Assembly (NCBI GenBank): GCA_944739405.2
Contig: OX123186.2
Location: 40,905,551 to 40,969,550 of the forward strand
DNA: 64,000 nt
Direction: 5' to 3'
DNA from: Euclidia mi
Lineage: Eukaryota; Arthropoda; Insecta; Lepidoptera; Erebidae
Numbering within the stretch: the stretch's first letter is position 1; every line of letters begins with the position of its first letter. A program made the translations under genes and the position numbers. Shown here piece by piece: positions 47,951-57,869 of the stretch. A model generated the notes under the pieces. The model searched no databases and was not told where the DNA came from. It was given only the letters and a program-made list of their open reading frames with translations.

Positions 47951-48770
47951 AATACTCAGATTAGGTTCCTTACGTTATCTGAGTGAATGAGCAACACAGA
48001 ATAGAAAAAATCTCATATGCATTTTCGCATCCGTACGCACGGGGCAAAACATCTCGCTTCATAATACTTTCTTTGAGATGACGTGAACGGAGGCTTAGTA
48101 GAAATCTAAATCTACATGTACAGTGTATGCAAGCTGATATTCATGTGTACACATGCAGATAAGGTTTGCGTAACTGTACATATTCAAATAAAAGAAAAGA
48201 GCAAAATTAAAATTACTAAGGCCAGGAAGACAACATAGTTAATTAAAATATTAATATTTTTATGTCAGATGGAGTTCTTATGGCGTATGCATCTTGAAAT
48301 GTCTTTCAACTAGCTTGGGTTAGGTGGTCAGAGGCCCAATTCTCCTAATTATCTGTTCAAAATGCAGTTTCGATCTAATGTCAGTATCAAACTCATGTCA
48401 CAAAATGGTATTCTCCTAAATTTCGTGATTAGATTGTAAATTGAACAATCGTCAATTTCGAACTATAGAAGTCAAATTAGAGAATTGAAGAGAAAAACGA
48501 TTCTGAGTACATTCAAAATCTAATCTCATTTCGTTTAAAATATAGTATCAATGTTGGTTCGGCGTTGTACCGAAAGAATGTACTAGACGATTTGGTGATA
48601 TGGAAAAATATTAATATTGTGGACTGTATTAAGAATGGCTGGTAAATCGCCTAGAAGATGGGTAAACGGGCGATCTTATGACTATTGGAATTCATAGGAG
48701 CCTTACCTTGCAAGTCATTTTAGTGTTATATTGCTGCTTTGTACCTATTTTTTTTTTGTAAACATACATA
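47951..48770. other. AT-rich sequence without recognised gene
   Basis: No supported feature. Confidence 0.4.
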
Positions 48771-48913
48771 TTATCCCATACTTTTGTTAAGGAGGGGCGA
48801 GGTTTCCTAACACAGGCGTTATTCGCCTACAAGGACACCTCAACCACAAATGTTGTTTATGAATATGTATAGTTGTTTCAATAAATAATTTGAATTTGAA
48901 TTTGAATTTGAAT
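48771..48913 (+). repeat. LINE 3' tail with (TTTGAA)n
   Basis: GAGGTTTCCTAACACAGGCG and ACAAGGACACCTCAACC precede CAATAAATAATTTGAATTTG and further TTTGAA repeats. This is the familiar tail of jockey/R1-like lepidopteran LINEs. Confidence 0.55.
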
Positions 48914-49313
48914 TCTTCTCTGCTTGACAAAATGGCGGCCGCCGGCGTCTTCGTGAGTCGGTTTACAAAACTGATCCATTGGATCTAGCCTGAAGCTGCA
49001 CAGATCACTCCACTACACCCGCGGGCGGTTTAGTCCCAATTATGAAATGAATGTATAGTATGAAAAAGCGGTAAAATATTGCGGTGCTGCATGTATTCGT
49101 CGCGGCGCGGAGCTGCGCCAGGACGTAGACGGTCAGCGGGACGGTTGATTTTCGAACTGAATGCAGAAAAGATCGCTCGTTTTGACACTGCGGTATGCAA
49201 AGGAATTTATTAGCTAGGTGTTGACATAATTAACTATCAATAGAAAAGACAGATGGCGCTACCAAATGTCATAAAATATGAAAATTGGTCTTCTGACTGC
49301 AGAGCCAAAATGG
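48914..49313. other. CpG-rich stretch with possible initial exon
   Basis: An ATG in good context (ACAAAATGG, 48932) opens seven codons ending exactly at GTGAGT (48953), a consensus donor. CpG-rich sequence continues to about 49170. This could be a gene start but nothing downstream supports it. Confidence 0.2.
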
Positions 49314-49373
49314 GATCGATTGTTACCCTTGGGTAACAATCGATCAAGGACTTGTCTTGACAAGTCCTTGATC
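49314..49373. repeat. Two overlapping perfect hairpins
   Basis: GATCGATTGTTACCC-tt-reverse complement (49314-49345) shares its final GATC with GATCAAGGACTTGTC-tt-reverse complement (49342-49373). Both arms are 15 bp with 2-nt loops. Confidence 0.95.
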
Positions 49374-49686
49374 TTTATGAACATGATGATTTTTTTATGC
49401 ATTTGTGTGTAATTTACTTGCATCGCCCTCTCCGTCACTTGCCAGACATACACATATTTAAAACGATATAAAGCACAACTTATTCTTCCACACATACGTA
49501 TTTATTGACAAAAGTGACATTACCCTTTAAAATACAAAGACCATACTATTAGGTTCAATTTTTATTGAAACATGTAACAATACACCGATTTCAAACAACA
49601 AAAAATTATTTTATCATTACAGTTCTTAGGGAATTCGATCTCTAAGCAAACTCCTAATATTTCTGGCAACACTATTTCAGTAGTAA
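49374..49686. other. AT-rich sequence without recognised gene
   Basis: Nothing supported. Confidence 0.4.
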
Positions 49687-49893
49687 TCTTAATATATAAA
49701 ATCCTTGCGTTACTGACTGACTGACAGACACGCTACAGCCGAAACTATTGGGCGCAGGAAGCTGAAATTTGGCACGTATGTTTCTTGGGGACCGTAGGGG
49801 TGCACTAAGAAGGGATTTCCTGAAATTCCCACGGGATCGGCCAAAAAGGGTAAATTTAAAAAAAATGCAGGCGTAGCTGCTGGCGTCCTCTAG
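49687..49893 (+). mobile_element. Helitron-like non-autonomous element, 207 bp
   Basis: Starts TCTTAATATATAAAATCCTT after A and ends GCTGGCGTCCTCTAG before T. It is a close relative of 25622-25827 in the opposite orientation. Confidence 0.75.
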
Positions 49894-49924
49894 TATAATA
49901 TAATATTTAAATCCTGTAGAAATA

Positions 49925-50035
49925 AGAGCACTGAGAAGTATGTGTGGTGTGTCTTTGACTGACAGAGTAAAGAATTTTGGGATAAGAGTGTGTTTTGGGG
50001 TAAATGAAGATGTTGTTAGAGGTTATGGATTTAAA
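49925..50035 (+). pseudogene. LINE ORF2 fragment
   Basis: Translates to pieces such as LRSMCGVSLTDRVKN and VNEDVVRG, typical of the region just before the C-terminus of LINE ORF2 proteins. It is cut off after the DVV motif. Confidence 0.6.
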
Positions 50036-50271
50036 GAGAAACACTTTTATAAATATTCACTTGATATTTATTTACTTTGAATATCACTAGGAAGTATATA
50101 AATGTCCGTTCACTTTGAGAGCGTTTAACAGAGTGAGCAATCATCATAATAATGATACCCTATTTATAAAAAATATAACTGTCAAATGTTGCCATACTAT
50201 TTGTATTGTTTTACACTTAAATATAAATTTAATAATTTAATTTTTGCATACACAATAATAATATAATCTAA

Positions 50272-50582
50272 CAGATGTAGTGACAAGCACCGAGAAGGGT
50301 ATGCTAGGATGGTTTGGGCACGTGAAGACGATGGATGACGAAAGACTGACCAAGCAGATATATAAGGTAAGTGTGAATGGGACAGGACGAAGGGGAAGAC
50401 CTAGGCGGACGTTCTCTGACCAGATCGGAGACATCCTAAAAACAGGACAGGTTAGAAGTACCCTGAACAGAAGAGCATGCATGAGGAATCTGATGGGAGT
50501 AAATGAAGCAAGAGACATATGTCAGGATCGTTGCAAATGGCGTTCCGTAGTCTCTGCCTACATCTCCGGGAAACAGGCGTAA
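50272..50582 (+). pseudogene. LINE ORF2 C-terminal fragment
   Basis: The 100-residue frame shows GWFGHVKTMDDERLTKQIY (about residues 10-28), GRRGRPRRTFSDQIGDIL and CKWRSVVSAY near the stop. This is the C-terminal tail of a LINE endonuclease/reverse transcriptase from a different family than the one at 27157. The AT-rich 240 bp before it separates it from the 49925 piece. Both pieces contain the DVV motif, so they are two copies placed together rather than one copy with an insertion. Confidence 0.75.
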
Positions 50583-50894
50583 GTCTATGTATGTATGTAT
50601 AATATTTGCTCTTACGTCTAGAAGCGTAGGCGTCAAGTTTGTTTTCTTAGTTCAGCCAATATAGTATGTGTAGAAAGTAAGTACTCAATGTCTAAGCGTG
50701 TTATAACTTTGTTAAGGAGTGCGTATAGAATCATTCGGTCACGTAGCTAATTTATCTAATGTACTGATATATAGGTAGAGCACAAATCAAGTTTCTTGTA
50801 GGGACACGCCAAGACATTAAGATTATTCTAAAAGAACAATGTAAAGGCCAGTTGAAAAATAATCTATTTACAAAATAATATTCTACGACATACA

Positions 50895-51190
50895 CATCTA
50901 TCTATCTATCTATATAGTCACGCCTGTCTCCAATTGGGGCAGGCAGAGACTATGGAACGGCACATGCTTCGGTTTAAACATACCTCTTTCGCTTCCTTGA
51001 CATTCATTCATCTCATCATGCATGCGCGTCGGTTATGGGTACCTACTTTTAATTTGGCCCTTTTTAAGAACGTCACCTATTTGGTCGGCTTACGTCCACC
51101 TAGGGCGTCCACTACCGACATTTCGATTCATTGTCGCACACTACACTCCTTTCGTATTTCTTCTTTCATCCATATTAAACATACACTTAT
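50895..51190 (-). pseudogene. Decayed LINE ORF2 C-terminal fragment, inverted
   Basis: Read on the minus strand it follows the same order as 50380-50582, with ADQIGDVLKKGQIKST-like codons and an end GTCTCTGCCTGCCCCAATTG corresponding to the GTCTCTGCCTACATC of the other copy. It has stops and shifts. (CTAT)n lies at its 3' side (about 50896-50912). Confidence 0.55.
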
Positions 51191-51295
51191 GATTATATAA
51201 AAATACTCTACGACAACACCATCTAGTGCCAAACTAAGCACAACTTGTACAACGGGTACTATCCAAGGGATAAACATATGTCTCATAGATATATA

Positions 51296-51660
51296 ATCAT
51301 CATTATCATCAGCCTTTAACAGTCCACTGCTGGACTAGGCCTCTCCTCTGAAAGGAGGAATTGGCCTACTATTCAACGCTGGCCAAACGGGTTGGTATAG
51401 GGTTTGTATCAAGTTTTCCTTCTCTTACAGTGTTGTTCTCTGCATAATATGCTCCCTCTGTCGGCTCTTACGACAACCATGGGATGATATGGGGTGGTGA
51501 CATTCCGTATTCTTAATCCGTCACCACACGGACAATAATAAAATACATATATACTTTTATGTGAATATAACACCCAAACCAATACGAACATCCATGTTCA
51601 TCCAAATATTTGACTTAAGCGGGAATCGAACCCATGGTTTTCAACGTAGCGTCACTTATT
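51296..51660 (-). repeat. tRNA-headed composite SINE/LINE-tail repeat
   Basis: On the minus strand it starts with a B-box-like GGGTTCGATTCCCGCTTAAG and continues CAAATATTTGGATGAACATG and CCATGGTTGTCGTAAGAGCC. It ends CAGTCCAGCAGTGGACTG-like text with GATGATAATGATGAT. All of these are familiar lepidopteran repeat phrases in the usual order. Confidence 0.6.
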
Positions 51661-51802
51661 TAGTCAGATAATATGGGACAACATACTTCTTACACAATGA
51701 TTTTCTTTGAATCCTAAATAGTGTCAAAACTTCCTGTTAGTAGTACCTTCCAGAAAACGTAACTGATTTTTAAAGATCCACAGGTTTGCACCTCTCTGCA
51801 TA

Positions 51803-52255
51803 ATGCAAACTATATACAAACCATTTCCAAATGAGGCTAAAAGTCTGTCTTGGTTATTTTGTATTGTGTCATCAATATCATCGACTTTTGACTTGAAGCG
51901 AGGGTATGCTTTGCAGTCTAACCAGCAGGCAGATTCAGAATGTCACGATAAGTTATCGTACGATATGTCAAATTTTTGTCCTCGTCTTTTAGCCGCCTAT
52001 CAGAGATATTTTGAACAAATATTCATTGAATTCGGTTTATTTATTAATTTATTACATACTGAATGCATAAAATTGATAGACAATGCGAAAGTTTTGACAA
52101 AAAATGAGCTAGCCCATTTGACAATTAACGGAATCGAATGTCAAATGAGATATCGAACGATTCTGAATCGCCCCCCGGATTTGATAAAATATTATCTTAA
52201 TAGCAAAATATTAGGTTATCTTATTTTGACTATAATTATGTGGAATATTTACTAA
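51803..52255 (+). CDS. Unrecognised 150-codon ORF
   Basis: This ORF runs from an ATG at 51803 (frame open from 51767) to a TAA at 52255. It is the longest ORF in the window outside known repeats. The protein has a cysteine-containing N-terminal half, two aromatic-rich stretches (for example RYFEQIFIEFGLFINLL) that could be amphipathic helices, and a hydrophobic C-terminus (ILGYLILTIIMWNIY) that could span a membrane. Codon use is AT-rich, unlike typical lepidopteran exons. I do not recognise a family. It could be a small gene, an exon, or a decayed transposon ORF. Confidence 0.3.
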   Translation: MQTIYKPFPNEAKSLSWLFCIVSSISSTFDLKRGYALQSNQQADSECHDKLSYDMSNFCPRLLAAYQRYFEQIFIEFGLFINLLHTECIKLIDNAKVLTKNELAHLTINGIECQMRYRTILNRPPDLIKYYLNSKILGYLILTIIMWNIY

Positions 52256-52430
52256 CTGAATTAAGAGATAAATTTCAAACCTAAATTATTATTATAGAAT
52301 CTGCATAAAAACCTACTGTGACAAAAGGGAATAGTCTAGACACTTCACTGCATCCACTTTGGATCTGGCTTGTCGCAATTTAGCTGGAGTTGTACTGCAC
52401 TGACGTCTAAAGTCACTTTGGTACATACTA

Positions 52431-52648
52431 TAAAAAATAAGTTTAAAAACTATAACCCGACTACGTAAAAAAAGGGGGTCTAAAAAGGACGAGACAAGAA
52501 AATAGCTCAGAGCCGTGGTCGCACCTATTGTATACAATTAGTGTACATTACATGGCACCCCCATAAGGCATACAATAGGTGCGACCACGGCTCTGAGCTA
52601 TTTTCTTGTTTCGTCCTTTTAGACCCCCTTTTTTAAACTTATTTTTTA
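52431..52648. repeat. Foldback with about 80-100-bp arms
   Basis: The left arm (52431-52534, including GAGCCGTGGTCGCACCTATT) is almost the exact reverse complement of 52571-52648. The loop is 36 nt. The left arm has an extra CTATAACCCGACTACGT insert, a word resembling CTGTAGTCGGGTA at about 53090. Confidence 0.85.
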
Positions 52649-53331
52649 TTTAATCCTTTTCCGTATCCCGATGGGGCATGTAAGCTAACCGTCTGACATT
52701 TACATTGTCACATTTAAAGGAAGAAAAATAGGTAACTCAAAGCCTCTGAAGCGCGCGAATTGTAAGTACAACCGCCTTTTATCCTTATATTTTGACTCAA
52801 ACAGTATAATATATGTACATATTTGTAATGTGCTCACCAATACCTTTCTTTTGATACCAAACATGTAATGTTTATCTCTGTAAAATTTTTTTTGAGGTTG
52901 AATTCTGAGGTATAAATTACGTAACTTGCAATTTTGATAAAATTTATATAGCCTATGTCACTCGGGCCATTATTACGAAACTATTGACACCCCATTTATT
53001 AAAATCAGTTTAGTAGTTTAGGTACTACGGTGGAACATACAAACATACATACATAGACTGCCAAAAACATTACCCTTCCTTTTGGCTTCGCTGTAGTCGG
53101 GTAAAAATGGCAGCTTTCTCCGACAATACAGCACTTACACCAAAGGCCTAATCTAGAGACAACGTAACGCATTCATCAAAGCGTATCTAAGCCTTTCCAA
53201 ATTAACAGAGCTTTGATCCCAACAAGCTATGTCTCTGATACCATTACAGTCTACAGGCTTCTTACTAATGATCCATAGAGCCGAATACAGATCGTCAAAG
53301 CGAACGCTTTTATGATATTCCGGATCATTTG
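52649..53331. repeat. Decayed dispersed repeat
   Basis: Text such as GGTACTACGGTGGAACATAC and CATACATACATAGACTGCCA ending in GGCTTCGCTGTAGTCGGGTA belongs to a repeat I have often seen in lepidopteran genomes. The remainder up to the LTR is not recognised. Confidence 0.4.
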
Positions 53332-53837
53332 TGTAACGGATGCCAGGAATCGAACCTTTGCTAGTCCGCTACAGTGCGCTGGTGGTGTGTTGCTGACGTG
53401 TGCCTACGACGATGCGTTTTCTTCTATGTGTGTGGACTGTATGGCTTCGATGTATTGGGGCTTCAAAAATAAAACATCTTCATACGTTGAGAGCGATGCT
53501 GTTCAGGTGTTCGGTGCTTGATGGTTACAAGATGGTGGATGGAACGCCAACAACTGGCCGAATACATGGTCGCTTAAGTAACTCGAAACTTTACCTTATC
53601 GACGACCATCGCACCGAACACGTGCACAGAAAATCTTTCGTTTATTTTTATTTCAAATACAGTACAAATGTTACGTATGATTCGTTCCTATTATACATAC
53701 ATACATGTTCTATACATCGTTAGATAGGTCTCATTAAGTTCTATCTATTGGTATACAATACCTAAACCTAACTACTAGCGTCACTAAGTTATTCCATAAA
53801 AACTCCCAAAAAATGCTGTCACACAAGGGCCCGCCCA
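53332..53837 (-). repeat. 3' LTR of BEL/Pao element
   Basis: On the minus strand it starts TGGGCGGGCCC and ends CCGTTACA. It differs from the 5' LTR at only two positions that I can see (an A/C and a G/T difference within about 50 bp). A purine-rich AGAAAATATAG just before it could be the polypurine tract. Confidence 0.95.
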
Positions 53838-54561
53838 CTATATTTTCTATTGAAAAACTATTGTATACTAAATTTATATATATAATTTTGGTAGGCCGTT
53901 GTGTGCAACTATATGGAACATCTATTAAAACAAACAACATGAAAATATCTTTATTCAATTCGAACCTATTACATGATTACTTATGAATCATAAGAAAATT
54001 ACAGAATTTCTTAAGTAAATACTATCGTAAGTAAACAAAATTTATGAAAAACATACGAATGTTTGTTATTATGCTTATTTTAACTATATAAGGTAATAAC
54101 TAGCAATAAAAAAGTATCTAGACATGATTTCAAGCCTATATGAAGCCAAAAAACACTTATAAAAACTATAAACAGCTATGTAAACAAACAGCTGTTTTAT
54201 CAAGTATTAACTCTTATCTGTCACTACTGATAACGCTATTTATGATTCGATATCTAAGGTCCCTACAGTTCGCACAAGTTTAAGACTAATGTTCATGTAT
54301 TACATAGTTGTTTTATATTAACGATCTAACCATTTACACTATTTTAGCAATTTTTTAACGTTTTTGACACGTCCGGGAACCGAACCCGGTGTACCGCACG
54401 ATTAGATAACACTGATTTTATACGATTTTCACTCGCGGTTTCGAATACACTATTCACTGTCATAGTTTTAATGTCTGTTGCGAACATCTCTCCCGCCGTG
54501 CAGCAACGCGCGTGACCCGTCGTGTGGCGGTGCTGCAGAGCACCCGGTGAGCGACGCCTCG
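53838..54561 (-). other. 3' non-coding part of the retrotransposon
   Basis: AT-rich DNA between the pol stop and the 3' LTR. On the minus strand a GGGTTCGGTTCCCGGACG piece (54367-54390) resembles a tRNA T arm and may be a small SINE remnant. No env-like ORF is seen. Confidence 0.6.
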
Positions 54562-55455
54562 TCACTTGGGCAGGGGGACCAGCTTCTTAGCCGGCCGTTT
54601 GAGGACGCCTGCTGCTGTGCGCACCTCGACAGTGCGTATGACGCCGTCGGCGCCCCGCCACAACTCGACCGCGCGGCCAGGTATTGCGCGGGAGTTGGCC
54701 GTCGGCGATCAGGACGGGGTCGCCGACCTCGAGGTTGAGCCCAGACCCATGGGGCTCCCGCCGGTGTTGCAGCTCGGGTAGGTACTCGCGCACCCAACGG
54801 CGCCAGAACATGTCGGCGAGGATTAGGGCGCGCCGCCAGTGCTTGCTGCTGTTGAGGTCAGCCTCGCTGAACTCGCCTAGTGGAGGGAGGCGAGCAGAAC
54901 CACCGAACAGGATGTGGTTCGGGGTGATGGCCTCGCTGTCTGCTGCGTTGACGGAGACGTGTGTGAGGGGTCGACTGTTTACTGTGTACTCGATCTCACA
55001 CAGTAGTGTAGCTAGGACTTCTTCGTGCGGATGGCGCTCGTGAAGGACCGTATAGAGGGCGGTCTTCACGCACCTGACGAGGCGCTCCCATGCGCCCCCC
55101 ATGAATGGCGCTGAGGGGGTGATGAAGCGCCATATGATGCCACGGCGACTCGCTTTTTCGGCGACGGCGTCTCTCATCTCTCGGTCGGCACCGTGCATGT
55201 TGGTGCCGTTGTCCGAGTAGATCTCTGCGGGGCAACCTCGGCGCGCTGCGAACCTGCGCAGCGCCAAGATTGCGGAGTCGGCGCTCAGGCTGGCGGCGAC
55301 CTCCAGATGTACTGCCCTGGAAGTGAGACATGTAAACAGTGCCACATAACGTTTGTGACGCTGTCTACCGACGGTTACGGAGAACGGCCCGAAATAATCA
55401 AGACCCGTGTAGGTGAAGGGCCTCTGATGGTGAGAAGGCGCGTCTTCGGATGGTC
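54562..55455 (-). pseudogene. BEL/Pao integrase core and DUF5641 end
   Basis: The reading enters at GLDYFGP (first catalytic Asp, about 55400). The 252-codon frame from 55345 then has YSDNGTN (Asp45) and GGAWERL (Glu87), completing the D-D-E triad of the transposon integrase that joins cDNA to host DNA. NSRPLT and TPNHILFG follow, then the DUF5641 segment with WRRWVREYLPELQ and GDPVLIAD. A one-base frameshift near 54655 diverts the last 35 or so codons; the original stop would be at 54562. Upstream, a stop lies near 55455. Confidence 0.85.
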
Positions 55456-55497
55456 CCCTGTGGCTGGCTCAGGCGGCTACGTTTTTCTAATGCGGCA

Positions 55498-55551
55498 TAC
55501 AAAGAAAATAGTACATAGATGTCTACCAATCTATGTACTATTTTCTTTGTA
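55498..55551. repeat. 23-bp-arm hairpin inside integrase
   Basis: TACAAAGAAAATAGTACATA-GAT, an 8-nt loop and the exact reverse complement. It replaces the place where the integrase HHCC finger should have its cysteine pair. Confidence 0.95.
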
Positions 55552-55907
55552 GTCGGCCGCAGACGAAGAATCCAATAGTGTTGGCGTATTTCGTTGATTA
55601 CCAACTCTGTACCGCTGTGATGTAATTTTCTATGCGTCCAATCTATGTATAGCTGTGTAATACGATGATCGCCGTCTAAGATTGGCGGTCTCTTTGTCTG
55701 TTCGGAGATTTCTTCTGTAGCTATTATACGACTGCGTAGAGTGATCATTCCGTTGTTCATCTCCACGGGTAACGTATACAGGCGGCTGTCTCTGGCGACA
55801 CCCCCTCCGCGCCGCAGCTCCAGAAGGTCGGCGCTAAAGGAGTCCTCTTGTACCGCCTTCACAAGAAGGTCCTCGGCGCCGCGGGTGTGTTCTGCGGAGA
55901 GAAGCAC
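55552..55907 (-). pseudogene. BEL/Pao integrase N-terminal zinc-finger region, damaged
   Basis: A frame from 55907 downward carries LPVEMNNGMITLRSRI and then HRKLHHSGTELVINEIRQHY with the HX4H pair of an HHCC zinc finger followed by YWI. The CC pair is absent because the next residues are read from the hairpin. This domain normally helps integrase multimerise and bind LTR ends. Confidence 0.8.
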
Positions 55908-56059
55908 GAAGTTTCGGGAGTCGGCGGCCGGACGAGGTGCCGCTCTGCCCGACTTGATGTTGTGCTTCGTCTACGTCACGTGACGCCAATCTGGATCCTT
56001 CTGTCTATTTTTCTGCGTTCTTTTATATAGAACCTTCTCTGCGGTTTTCTTACATAATG

Positions 56060-57410
56060 CTATAAATTGTAGAACTCTTGCTGTTGCTCGTAAGAGCCTT
56101 TCCCATTTGGAAAATCTATACGGGTCTTACCGGACCCGTATAGATTCCCGGCTTCTATAATTCTATGTGTTTGACGTTTCTCTACAGCTGTCATTGTGCG
56201 CTCTTCGCCTGTCGCGTCAGGGGCGATGTGCTTCTCTACGGGCCATAGTGACGGGTCTTCGTACAGGAACGACAGTCCGGTGTACCACTCGTGTTCGGAG
56301 CTAAAGCTGTTTGGCACGTCGCGTGTAGCCGCATCCGCCGCGTTCATCTTCGTAGGTACCCAGCGCCAATCTTCAACTTTACTATGCTCTTCTATGGCGG
56401 CTGGGCGGTGTGCGACGAATGGTTTGTACGCCCGTGCTCCTTTTCTGATCCACGTCGGTACGGTCTTGCTGTCCGTCCAGTACACGACGGCCTCGGGTTT
56501 GACGCGATGTTCTTCTATTACCGCTTGAGCGACTCGCGTACCCATGACGGCGGCTTGCAGTTCGAGTCTCGGGATTGACACCACCTTAAGCGGTGCCACT
56601 CTCGCCTTCGCCATAACGAGCGTCACGTGCACACGCCCATCTGGTGTAGTCGCTCGCCAGTACACCGCTGTTGCGTAGGCCGCTTCACTGGCGTCCGTAA
56701 AGACATGTACTTGGAGTGTACAGGCGTCACTGTACCCGGGGTAACAACGCGGGATGCGTATCGACTTCAACTGTTCTAAGTGCTGTATCCACGATGCCCA
56801 TTGCACTCTGAGGCTTTCGTCAAACTTCTCGTCCCAATTTGTACCGAGTCGCCAGGTTTCCTGTAGTATCTGTTTGGCTCGAACAGTCACGGGCGATGCG
56901 AGACCGAGTGGGTCGTATAGCGACATAACTATTTTCAATGCTTCTCGTTTGGTAGGCGCGTCGGTGCCGATGAGGCCGTCTGGAAGCCGTGCTAGTGTAA
57001 GGTTGAAGCTCAGCTCGTCCGCGCTCGTTTTCCACATCAACCCGAGAATTTTCTCTTCTTGCCCCTTGCTGGCGAGGCCGACTGTCTCCTGGCGATGTTG
57101 ACTTGGTTCTATTGCTTCGATGACGTTTCTAGAGTTCGACACCCATTTCGTGAGGTGAAAGTGCGCTTGCCTGTGTATGTCTCGCACCCGTGACGCTGTG
57201 CTCGTCGCTTCCTGTTCGTCCCTGAAGCTGTCCAGATAGTCATCCGTGTAATGGTTATCTATAATGGCTTCTGCTACTTCTGGGTACTCTTCTGCGTGCT
57301 TGCGAGCGTTCCAATTCTTCGCGAATATAGCTGTACACGGTGAGCTTGCCGCGCCGAAGATAATGGACTTCATACGGTATTCCTGGGGCGGTCCGTCCCG
57401 CCGGTCACCT
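56060..57410 (-). pseudogene. BEL/Pao reverse transcriptase C-terminus and RNase H
   Basis: The 437-codon open frame (57373-56060) contains FGAASSPC, the catalytic YTDD box (residues 42-45, YTDDYLDSF) and the SLYDPLGLASPV connector typical of Pao elements. RNase H residues Asp227 (VFTDASEA), Glu271 (IPRLELQAAV) and Asp301 (YWTDSKT) are present. The frame ends in a short unrelated tail after a 14-bp-arm hairpin at 56113-56146. A one-base shift near 57410 separates it from the upstream palm motif. Confidence 0.92.
56113..56146. repeat. 14-bp-arm hairpin at pol break
   Basis: AATCTATACGGGTC, a 6-nt loop, then GACCCGTATAGATT. The normal protein text stops at this point. Confidence 0.95.
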
Positions 57411-57826
57411 CCACAGGTAGCGCAGCGCGTCTCGGTCTTCTGGGCGTACTCTCACCTGCATAAACATCTCCGTTATATCAGCTGAGACGGCAACGCGGTG
57501 TCGACGGAACCTCATCAACACCCCGGCAACGATTGTAGCAAGTCCGGTCCCGTGAGCAGGTAATCGTTGAGTGACACACCTCTGGTTTAAGCGGCGGCGT
57601 CGTGAACTATACGAATCTTCTCAGGCTTCATGGGGTTGTGTACATCGAAGTGAGGCAAGTACCAAGTCTTCCCTGGCGTACTATTCATGGGAGCTTCTTC
57701 TGCGTATCCCTTTTCTATCAGCGAGTTCATCTGTTCTGTATATTTTATTTTCAACTCTATGTTTCTATCTAATTTTTTCTCTATGTGTGCGAGCCTCCTT
57801 GCCGCGTTCTCGTAACTATCTGGCAT
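57411..57826 (-). pseudogene. BEL/Pao reverse transcriptase N-terminal and palm region
   Basis: The 79-codon frame 57826-57587 ends WYLPHFDVHNPMK and KIRIVHDAAA, a classic Pao reverse transcriptase start. A TAA at 57587-57589 interrupts it. The text after the stop continues in frame through GVSLNDYLLTGPDLL and the motif A block SADITEMFMQV with its catalytic Asp. A frameshift follows near 57410. Confidence 0.88.
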
Positions 57827-57869
57827 GACGATGTCTTCTTGTTTCCACAGAAGAGCCGTCTCTATATGT

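Noticed and set aside
49925..50582. A single LINE ORF interrupted by a 240-bp insertion
   Set aside because: Both pieces contain the same DVV segment, so they overlap in content and cannot be the two sides of one simple insertion.
53312..53723. 107-codon ORFs in the LTRs (also 59394-59717)
   Set aside because: They lie in the two LTR copies and have no known domain; they are chance open frames in non-coding LTR sequence.
54367..54390. tRNA T-arm-like GGGTTCGGTTCCCGG in the retrotransposon 3' region
   Set aside because: Only the T arm is visible; no anticodon or acceptor stem, so no tRNA gene was called.
54684..55043. Plus-strand ORFs inside the integrase region (also 56196-57101, 58117-58557)
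   Set aside because: They are shadows of the minus-strand gag-pol frames, which carry all recognisable motifs.
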